DNA from: Amycolatopsis nalaikhensis
GTDB lineage: Bacteria; Actinomycetota; Actinomycetes; Mycobacteriales; Pseudonocardiaceae
Assembly: GCF_030264295.1 (NCBI RefSeq)
Contig: NZ_CP127173.1
Location: 6,269,501 to 6,333,500 of the forward strand
DNA: 64,000 nt
Reading direction: 5' to 3'
Of the stretch, positions 30,433 to 36,907 are shown piece after piece (the stretch's first letter is position 1; the number at the start of each line of letters is the position of its first letter). The notes below the pieces were generated by a model that worked only from the letters and a program-made list of their open reading frames with translations, did no database searches and was not told the DNA's origin. A program made the translations under genes and the position numbers.

Positions 30433-31092
30433 ATGACCGAGCTTTCCTTGCCGGCGCGGGCGTATTTGCTGGCGTGCGACACGCGGCGCGACCGGCTGCC
30501 GGACCGGGAGCGCGTGGCGCTGCTGGTCCGCGCGGCGGCGTTGACGGACTTGGTGCTGCGCGGCTTGATCACCGACGCCGACGGCCGCCCGGCGGCGAAC
30601 GGCACCGGCGGCACGGGTCATCTGGTGCTCGACGACTTGCTGGCCGAGGTGGCGGCGGACCCGCACCGGAAGTGGCGGGCGTGGGTGCGCCGAGGGGCGC
30701 GCGGGACGCTGCAGTCGCTGGAGGCCCAGTTGGCCGCGGCGGGCGTGGTTTCGCTGCGGACGTCGCGGGTGCTGGGGGTGTTCCCGCGGCGCCACCCGGT
30801 GGTGCGGGATCGCGCGGTGGCGGCCGGGCTGCACGAGGAAGTGGCTTCGGCGCTGCGGAGTGAAGCAGCGGTGTCGCCGGAGGTGGCGGCGTTGACGGCA
30901 TTGGCCGCGGCGGTGGAGTTGAAGGCGGTGCTGCCACGCGCCGAGCGACGGCGGGCCAAGGCCCGGATCGCGCGGCTGGAGGAGCAGGCGGGCGCGGCGG
31001 TCCCGGCGCTGCGCAAGGTGATCCGCGAGGTGAATGCGGCCCGCACGGCCTCGATCGCGGCGGCTTCCGGTGGTGGCGGGGGAGGGGGCTGA
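30433..31092 (+). CDS. GOLPH3/VPS74 (GPP34) family protein
   Basis: A 219-residue, mostly helical cytoplasmic protein with the GPP34 fold: LPARAYLLACD at the start, AAALTDLVLRGLI, the turn GHLVLDDLLAEVAADPHRKW, and later LAAAGVVSLRTSRVLGVFPRRHPVV. Eukaryotic members bind PI4P and the tails of Golgi glycosyltransferases. Bacterial members are widespread in actinobacteria with no settled role. It is coupled to the GT39 gene (TGAGATG junction). The C-terminus ends in a run of seven Gly. Confidence 0.87.
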   Translation: MTELSLPARAYLLACDTRRDRLPDRERVALLVRAAALTDLVLRGLITDADGRPAANGTGGTGHLVLDDLLAEVAADPHRKWRAWVRRGARGTLQSLEAQLAAAGVVSLRTSRVLGVFPRRHPVVRDRAVAAGLHEEVASALRSEAAVSPEVAALTALAAAVELKAVLPRAERRRAKARIARLEEQAGAAVPALRKVIREVNAARTASIAAASGGGGGGG

Positions 31093-31099
31093 GCGCGCG

Positions 31100-31144
31100 C
31101 CGGTCGGTGCCAGGGGGTCGAGGGGGCTCCCTGGCATCGACCGG
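31100..31144 (+). terminator. Stem-loop terminator after the GT39/GPP34 operon
   Basis: Arms 31100-31115 and 31129-31144 (CCGGTCGGTGCCAGGG and its complement) pair over 16 bp with one mismatch around a 13-base loop. No T-run follows, but position eight bases after the GPP34 stop fits a terminator. Confidence 0.6.
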
Positions 31145-31195
31145 TGTCCCGAGCTTCGGCGCCCACCGAAGCGTCGCGGACCTAACTTCAGCGAC

Positions 31196-31960
31196 ATGAA
31201 CGAATTCCGCGCCCTCCACATCCCCGGCAACCCGCTGCTCCTGCCCAACGCGTGGGAGTTCGGCATCGGCGCGTTCCTCGCCGCACAAGGGTTCCGCGCC
31301 GTGGGCACCACGAGCCTCGGCGTCTCCGCGGCGGCAGGAGAACCCGACGGCGCACCGACGACCCGAGACGCGACCGTCGCCCTGGCAACCCGCCTGACTC
31401 GCCTAGACGTCCTCGTCACCGTCGACATAGCCGACGGCTTCAGCGCAGACCCGGCCGAAGTAGCCGACCTGGCCGCGGAACTGGCCGAAGCCGGAGCAGT
31501 CGGCGTCAACCTCGAGGACGGCCGCCCCGACGGCTCCCTCGCCCCGGTCGACGTCCAGTCTGCCCTGGTCACAGCGGTAAAAGAGCGGGCGCCGGAGCTG
31601 TTCGTCAACGCCCGAACCGACACCCACTGGGCAGGCGACCACTCGATCAACGAAGCCGAGACACGAGCGAGGGCATACGCGGCGGCAGGCGCGGACGGAG
31701 TCTTCGTCCCCGGCCTCGCCGCCCCGGCGGACGTCGAGCGGATAGTCGCCATCGGCCTCCCGCTCAACCTGCTGTTCCTGCCGGGGAAGGTCACCGTCGC
31801 CGGACTGGCGGAGCTGGGCGTCGCGCGGGTCAGCCTGGGCTCCCTGCCCTACCGGATGGCGCTCGCCGCGGCCGCGGCGACGGCGCTGGCCGTCCGCGAC
31901 GGCCGTGACCTGCCGCTGCGTCCGCCGAGCTACGCCGATGTCACCGCCCTGCTGCCGTAA
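31196..31960 (+). CDS. Isocitrate lyase / PEP mutase family protein
   Basis: A 254-residue barrel protein of the ICL/PEP-mutase superfamily: LLLPNAWEFGIGAFLAAQGF, VTVDIADGF with the Mg-binding Asp residues, and GAVGVNLEDG. The lyase Cys motif (KKCGH) is missing and the PEP mutase gating loop is not recognisable, so it is neither a proven isocitrate lyase nor a phosphonate enzyme; a C-C or C-P lyase of unknown substrate is likely. ATG 31196 starts the homology. The class V aminotransferase gene follows after 27 bases. Confidence 0.83.
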   Translation: MNEFRALHIPGNPLLLPNAWEFGIGAFLAAQGFRAVGTTSLGVSAAAGEPDGAPTTRDATVALATRLTRLDVLVTVDIADGFSADPAEVADLAAELAEAGAVGVNLEDGRPDGSLAPVDVQSALVTAVKERAPELFVNARTDTHWAGDHSINEAETRARAYAAAGADGVFVPGLAAPADVERIVAIGLPLNLLFLPGKVTVAGLAELGVARVSLGSLPYRMALAAAAATALAVRDGRDLPLRPPSYADVTALLP

Positions 31961-31987
31961 ACCGGCCCTTTCTGCTTGGCTCGGCTC

Positions 31988-33001
31988 ATGCGTGCCTTCG
32001 GAACCGACTTCGCCGTCCCGCCCGGATACCTCAACACGCCCAGCGTGGGCATCCCGCCCGCGCCGGTGGCCGCGGCCGTGGCGGAGTCCGTCGAACGGTG
32101 GCGCGTCGGCGCGACCCGGCCGGGGGAGTTCGACCAGTACGTCGAGCGGGCGCGGGCCGGGTTCGCCCGGCTCGTCGGCGTCGAGGCGGGCGACGTCGCG
32201 ATCGGCGCGTCCGTCTCCCAGCTCGTCGCCAACGTCGCCGCCGCGCTGCCCAGCGGCACCCGCGTGCTCGCCGCCGAAGGCGACTTCACCAGCGTGACCT
32301 TCCCGTTCGCCGCGAACCCCGGTGTCACCGTGACCGAAGTGCCCCTGGAGCTGCTGCCCGAGCGGGTCGAGGGCCACGACGTCGTCGCGGTGAGCGTCGT
32401 CCAGTCCGCCGACGGCCGGATCGTCGACCTCCCCGCGCTGCGGGCCGCGGCCGAGGCCGCCGGGGCGGCCGTGCTGCTCGACGCCACCCAGGCCGTGGGC
32501 TGGCTGCCGCTCGACGTCGCCTGGGCCGACTGGGTGGCCGGGGCGGGCTACAAGTGGCTCTGCTCGCCCCGCGGCGGCGCGTGGCTCGCCGTGCGGCCCG
32601 ACGCCCGCGAGCGCACCCGGCCGGTCGCCGCCAACTGGTACGCGGGCGAGGACCCCTGGGCCACGGTCTACGGCCTCCCGCTGCGCCTGGCGGGCGACGC
32701 GCGCGCGTTCGACCTCTCGCCGGTCTGGCTCGCCCAGGTCGGCTCCGCGGCCGCCCTGGAGTACTTCGCCGGCCTCGACCTGGCGCAGGTCAAGGCGCAC
32801 AACGTCGGCCTGGCCGACCTGCTGCTGGAGAAGCTCGGGCTGCCGCCGCGGGGGAGCGCCATCGTGTCCCTCGACGCCGACCCGGAACGGGCCGCCGCGG
32901 CCGGGATCGTCTCGAGCGTCCGCGGCGGGCGGCTGCGGGTCGGGTTCCACCTCTACAACACCGCTGACGACGTCGAACGCGTCTTACGTGCGTTCGAGTG
33001 A
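31988..33001 (+). CDS. Class V aminotransferase (PLP)
   Basis: A 337-residue PLP enzyme. The Schiff-base Lys is in AGAGYKWLCSP and the pyridine-binding Asp in VLLDATQAVGW. It resembles the NifS/kynureninase-like aminotransferases; no desulfurase Cys loop is evident. ATG 31988 was chosen because the conserved start FGTDFAVPPGYLNTPSVG (quoted as GYLNTPSVG) follows at once; no good ribosome site is present. It could act with the barrel protein upstream on an amino or keto acid, but the substrate is unknown. Confidence 0.85.
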   Translation: MRAFGTDFAVPPGYLNTPSVGIPPAPVAAAVAESVERWRVGATRPGEFDQYVERARAGFARLVGVEAGDVAIGASVSQLVANVAAALPSGTRVLAAEGDFTSVTFPFAANPGVTVTEVPLELLPERVEGHDVVAVSVVQSADGRIVDLPALRAAAEAAGAAVLLDATQAVGWLPLDVAWADWVAGAGYKWLCSPRGGAWLAVRPDARERTRPVAANWYAGEDPWATVYGLPLRLAGDARAFDLSPVWLAQVGSAAALEYFAGLDLAQVKAHNVGLADLLLEKLGLPPRGSAIVSLDADPERAAAAGIVSSVRGGRLRVGFHLYNTADDVERVLRAFE

Positions 33002-33710
33002 ACGCGGCGGAGGCGGTGCCCTACCGTATGTCCTCGTGGTTGGTGCGCATTTCACCCCTGGCCCGTCCGACACGGCCCCGCTGGGCGCGGTACCCCCGCA
33101 GCCCCGCCCGCCGGTGCCGGGCCCACCGGCGCGCGACACCCGGTCCCTGCTGCTCAGGGGCGCCGGGCTGGTCGCGATCGCCGTCGTGTCCGGCCTGCTC
33201 TGGTTCCTGATCCGGCACGACTCGACGCCGGCGGAGCCGGTCGCGCAGCCGCCGGCGCAGAACACCGGGCAGTTCCAGTTCACCAAGGTCGCCGGGCCGG
33301 AGCGGAGCGACGACTGCGCCGCGAAGTCGTACGGGAAGACGAAGGACTTCTTCACCGACAACCCGTGCCAGTCGCTGGTCCGCGCGCTCTACACGACTGA
33401 GACGGGCGGGGCGAAGGCGCTGGTGTCGGTGGTGCTGGTGGGGATGCCGGACTCGGCGAAGGCGAAGCAGCTCAAGACGCTGACCGAGAAGGACGGCACC
33501 GGCAACGTCACCGACCTGGTCCGTGACAAGACGTTCGCCGGCACCGGCACCCCGAGCGTGAGCGGCAGCGACGCGGCGTACGCCTCCCGGGTGGAGGGCA
33601 CGAACGTGACGATCGTGCTGGCCGACTTCTACGCCAAGCACAAGGACAAGGACCTGATCGAGAAGATCGCGGACGACGCGCTCCGCCTGTCCGCCGACCT
33701 GCACTCCTGA
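32988..33710 (+). CDS. Single-pass membrane protein with extracellular domain
   Basis: A product of up to 240 residues: Pro-rich cytoplasmic N-terminus (PPQPRPPVPGPPARD), one membrane helix at about residues 55-76 (GAGLVAIAVVSGLLWFLI), then an extracytoplasmic domain with two Cys (DDCAAKS and DNPCQSL). No catalytic motif seen. The start is uncertain: GTG 32988 overlaps the previous gene by 14 bases, and GTG 33036 would remove 16 residues. It looks like a common actinobacterial envelope protein of unknown role. Confidence 0.72.
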   Translation: MRSSERGGGGALPYVLVVGAHFTPGPSDTAPLGAVPPQPRPPVPGPPARDTRSLLLRGAGLVAIAVVSGLLWFLIRHDSTPAEPVAQPPAQNTGQFQFTKVAGPERSDDCAAKSYGKTKDFFTDNPCQSLVRALYTTETGGAKALVSVVLVGMPDSAKAKQLKTLTEKDGTGNVTDLVRDKTFAGTGTPSVSGSDAAYASRVEGTNVTIVLADFYAKHKDKDLIEKIADDALRLSADLHS

Positions 33711-33718
33711 CCGGCCCC

Positions 33719-33809
33719 AAGCGCCCCAAGGCGGCCTTGGTTGCGTCTCACGCACCGAAGGCCGCCTTGGTTGCGTCTGACGCACCGAAGGCCACATTGG
33801 GGCGCTTGA
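33719..33809. repeat. Palindromic repeat, family PAL-2, copy 2 (91 bp)
   Basis: Outer arms CAAGCGCCCCAA (33719-33730) and TTGGGGCGCTTG (33798-33809). Two inner units of about 31 bases each read GGTTGCGTCTCACGCACC and GGTTGCGTCTGACGCACC between CCTT/AAGG edges. It fills the gap between two convergent genes, as copy 1 does. Confidence 0.87.
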
Positions 33810-33812
33810 GGG

Positions 33813-34748
33813 TCAGGCGGTCTGACCGGGCATGGCGATCGCCGTCGGCTTCTCGCCCGCCTCGGAGCGCCACGGCGTGCCGCGGCGGGAGGCCGCCACC
33901 AGCGCGTGCAGCGCCGTCGTGCGCAGGTTCGCGTCGTCGGTGTGGTTCACCACCGCCAGCCACGCCGACGCGCAGTCGGCCTCGGCCGTCGCGACCACCA
34001 GCGCCGCCGACTTCGCGTCCGTCACCGGCTTCTTCGGCACGTACGCCGGTTCCGGCGCGACCGGCGTCGCCCCGGACGCCGAGAGCATCGTCTGCAGCAG
34101 GTCGCGGCGGACCGCGTGCTCGGCGGCGCCGCTCTTCTCCGCGTCGCCGAAGTCGGCCGGGAGGAACGCGCTGACCAGGCCGTACACCCAGACCGCGGCG
34201 TGCTCGGCGGCGAGCGCGACCTGCAGCGGGTCGACGGCCTCCGCGGGCACCGCACCCGCCGCGGCCACCGGCGGCTTCGGCGCGTCCTCGCCCGGCCCGA
34301 GCGCCGGGGCGATCCGCTGCAGGGCCGCGCAGCCCGCCGCGACCGCCGCGACCAGCCCGGCGCGGTAGCGCGGCAGCCCGCCCACGAGGTCTTCGGCCTG
34401 CTTGCGCGCGGTCGCCAGCCGCTCCTTCAGCTCGCCCAGCGAGGCGGGCGACGGCGGGGTCGGCGACGACGAGGGCTTCGGCCGGTTCAGCCGGTCCACT
34501 TCGGACTTCAACGCGGCCGCGTGCGCCGCGCGCGCGTCGGCGAGCTGGCCGGCGGCGTCGGCGTCCTTGCCCTTGGCCAGCGCCCGCGCGGCGGCGGCGT
34601 CCGCCTCGGCGGCGGCCAGCAGCGGCTGCAACGGGTCGGGGCTTTCGTCGTAGCCGGGCCCGCACGCGGCCAGGGGAACGGCCAGCGCGGCCAGCGCCCC
34701 CGCGCGGAGGGCGGCACGACGGGTCAGGTCGGTCGGTCTTCCGGTCAC
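33813..34748 (-). CDS. Lipoprotein with ferritin-like DUF4439 domain
   Basis: A 311-residue exported protein. The N-terminus (TRRAALRAGALAALAVPLAAC) reads as a Tat-like twin-Arg signal followed by a lipobox ending LAAC, so it is a lipoprotein. A long helical stretch rich in Ala/Asp follows, then a DUF4439 four-helix domain (LAAEHAAVWVYGLVSAFLP, HAVRRDLLQTML). Metal-binding residues of true ferritins are not obvious. GTG 34748 was taken because the signal begins there. Divergent from rimP. Confidence 0.82.
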   Translation of the reverse strand: MTGRPTDLTRRAALRAGALAALAVPLAACGPGYDESPDPLQPLLAAAEADAAAARALAKGKDADAAGQLADARAAHAAALKSEVDRLNRPKPSSSPTPPSPASLGELKERLATARKQAEDLVGGLPRYRAGLVAAVAAGCAALQRIAPALGPGEDAPKPPVAAAGAVPAEAVDPLQVALAAEHAAVWVYGLVSAFLPADFGDAEKSGAAEHAVRRDLLQTMLSASGATPVAPEPAYVPKKPVTDAKSAALVVATAEADCASAWLAVVNHTDDANLRTTALHALVAASRRGTPWRSEAGEKPTAIAMPGQTA

Positions 34749-34857
34749 GTCGGCCCATCCTGCCAGGCCCCGGGGCGGCCCCGCCGCTCGCGCGGGGTGA
34801 GCGGGGTACCGGATAAGCTGGTCCACCACCGACCCGCGCAACCGAGGAGAGCCCCAC

Positions 34858-35391
34858 GTGCCAGGAGAACTCGCCAGCCGGCTTCAGCCGATAGTGGCCG
34901 AAGCCGTCACCGCCGCGGGTTTCGACCTCGACTCGTTCGAGGTGCAGCAGGCCGGCCGGCGGCAGCTGGTCAAGGTCGTCGTCGACTCCGACGACGGGGT
35001 CGGGCTGGACGAGGTCGCCGAGATCAGCCGCAAGGTCTCCGCGGCGCTCGACGAGAACGAACACGTGCTCGCCAGCGCGTACACCCTGGAGGTCACCTCG
35101 CCGGGCCTCGACCGGCCGCTGACCCAGGCGCGGCACTGGCGGCGCGCGCGGTTCCGCCTGGTCAAGATCACCCCGGTCGAAGGCGCCGCCTTCGTCTGCC
35201 GGGTCGGTCACGCGGGCGACGACTCCGCCCGCGTCCTCGAGGGCGGCAAGATCCGCGACGTCCGCTACGCCGATGTGGCGAAGGCGGTCGTGGAGATCGA
35301 GTTCAAGCAGCCGCCTGTCGAGGACCTGAAACTGCTCGAAGACGACGCGTCCGGCATGATCGCGGCCGAGACGGAGAAGGGGTCGAAGTGA
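34858..35391 (+). CDS. rimP: Ribosome maturation factor RimP
   Basis: A 177-residue protein needed for 30S subunit assembly. The N-terminal domain (LQPIVAEAVTAAGFDLDSFEV, in part IVAEAVTAAGFDL, then VVDSDDGVGLDEVAEISR) and the SH3-like C-terminal domain are typical; YTLEVTSPGLDRPL is the family signature. GTG 34858 follows GAGGAGAG. It heads the conserved operon rimP-nusA-ylxR-infB; its stop overlaps the nusA start as GTGA. Confidence 0.95.
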   Translation: MPGELASRLQPIVAEAVTAAGFDLDSFEVQQAGRRQLVKVVVDSDDGVGLDEVAEISRKVSAALDENEHVLASAYTLEVTSPGLDRPLTQARHWRRARFRLVKITPVEGAAFVCRVGHAGDDSARVLEGGKIRDVRYADVAKAVVEIEFKQPPVEDLKLLEDDASGMIAAETEKGSK

Positions 35392-36434
35392 ACGTCGACA
35401 TCGCCGCGCTGCGGGCGATCGAACGGGACAAGGACATCCCCTTCGAAACGGTGATCGAGGCCATCGAGACGGCCTTGCTCACCGCGTACAAGCACACCGA
35501 GGGCCACCAGCCGCACGCCCGCATCGACATCGACCGCAAGACGGGCCTGGTGCGCGTGCTCGCGCACACGCTGACCCACGACGGCCAGGTCGACGAGGAG
35601 TGGGACGACACCCCCGAGGGCTTCGGCCGGATCGCCGCCACCACCGCGCGCCAGGTCATCCTGCAGCGGCTGCGCGACGCCGAGCACGAGAAGACCTTCG
35701 GCGAGTTCTCCACCAAGGAGGGCGAGATCGTCGCCGGCGTCATCCAGCGCGACGCCCGCGCCAACGCGCGCGGCATGGTCGTGGTCCAGGTGGGTGACAC
35801 CGAGGGCGTGCTGCCCTCCGGCGAGCAGGTCGCCGGCGAGTCCTACGAGCACGGCAGCCGGATCAAGGCGTACGTGGTCACCGTGTCGCGCACCAACCGC
35901 GGCCCGCAGATCACGCTCTCGCGCTCGCACCCCAACCTGGTGAAGAAGCTGTTCGCGCTCGAAGTACCCGAAATCGCGGACGGCACGGTCGAGATCGCCG
36001 CGATCGCGCGCGAGCCGGGGCACCGGACGAAGATCGCGGTCCGGTCCACCGTGCCGGGCGTCAACGCCAAGGGCGCCTGCATCGGCCCGGTGGGCGCGCG
36101 CGTGCGCAACGTGATGAGCGAGCTGGCCGGCGAGAAGATCGACATCATCGACTACTCCGAGGACCCGGCCCGCTTCGTCGGGAATGCGCTGTCGCCCGCG
36201 AAGGTTGTTTCGGTACGAGTCGTGGACGAGCGGGCGAAGACCGCCCGCGTCGTGGTGCCGGACTTCCAGCTGTCGCTGGCGATCGGCAAGGAGGGCCAGA
36301 ACGCCCGCCTCGCCGCCCGCCTGACCGGCTGGCGGATCGACATCCGCAGCGACGCCGCGCCGGCGGACGACGAGGGTGATCAAGACCACGCCAGTCCGTC
36401 GCGGCCCGCCGCGACAACCGGTTCGGCTGAGTGA
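35388..36434 (+). CDS. nusA: Transcription termination/antitermination factor NusA
   Basis: A 348-residue NusA: N-terminal RNA-polymerase-binding domain, S1 domain (residues about 125-200, VVVQVGDTEGVLPSGEQ), KH1 (CIGPVGARVRNVMSEL) and KH2 (LAIGKEGQNARLAARL). The acidic C-terminal repeats of enteric NusA are absent, as usual in actinobacteria. It modulates pausing, termination and rRNA antitermination. GTG 35388 overlaps the rimP stop, and its own stop overlaps the next start, so the group is translated as a coupled unit. Confidence 0.96.
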   Translation: MNVDIAALRAIERDKDIPFETVIEAIETALLTAYKHTEGHQPHARIDIDRKTGLVRVLAHTLTHDGQVDEEWDDTPEGFGRIAATTARQVILQRLRDAEHEKTFGEFSTKEGEIVAGVIQRDARANARGMVVVQVGDTEGVLPSGEQVAGESYEHGSRIKAYVVTVSRTNRGPQITLSRSHPNLVKKLFALEVPEIADGTVEIAAIAREPGHRTKIAVRSTVPGVNAKGACIGPVGARVRNVMSELAGEKIDIIDYSEDPARFVGNALSPAKVVSVRVVDERAKTARVVVPDFQLSLAIGKEGQNARLAARLTGWRIDIRSDAAPADDEGDQDHASPSRPAATTGSAE

Positions 36435-36829
36435 AGGTCGAAGCGCTAGACTCAGGAATGGTTCAAAGCCCGCGGCGGGTAGCCGAGCACCAGCCCCACC
36501 GGAATTCCCCGGTGCGGACTTGTGTCGGCTGCAAGCGGCGGGCATTGATCGGTGAGCTGCTGCGCGTGGTCGCGGTGGCCGGGCGGGTGGTCGTCGACGA
36601 ACGTCGGCGGCTGCCGGGCCGGGGGGCTTGGCTGCACCCCGACCCGGACTGCCTGGCCAAGGCCGAACGGCGGCGGGCCTTCCCCAGAGCCCTGCGGGCT
36701 CCGGGGGCGCTCGACGCCCGCGAGGTCCGCGAGCACGTCGAGCGCACCGCCCCGCACCACGAGCCCGGGACGTCCCCGGGCCCGCGAGGAATCAAGGAAG
36801 CAGGTCGACCCGTCATGAGTCAGCCGTGA
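36431..36829 (+). CDS. ylxR: YlxR (RnpM) family RNA-binding protein
   Basis: A 132-residue DUF448 protein. The signature PVRTCVGCKRRA is followed by LLRVVAV, GRVVVDERRRLPGRGAWLHPD and a Cys in PDCLAKAERRRAF. In Bacillus this small protein binds RNase P RNA and modulates it. GTG 36431 overlaps the nusA stop; ATG 36458 is equally likely since TAGACT six bases before it could be the -10 of a leaderless start. The Pro/His-rich C-terminus past residue 100 is poorly conserved. Confidence 0.88.
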   Translation: MKVEALDSGMVQSPRRVAEHQPHRNSPVRTCVGCKRRALIGELLRVVAVAGRVVVDERRRLPGRGAWLHPDPDCLAKAERRRAFPRALRAPGALDAREVREHVERTAPHHEPGTSPGPRGIKEAGRPVMSQP

Positions 36830-36907
36830 AGCTGAAGCCATGAGCGTCAGACAATAAGGACGAGGTCAGCGGGTTCCCCGCCTGGCCTCCCCTAGATGAG
36901 GAGAGTT

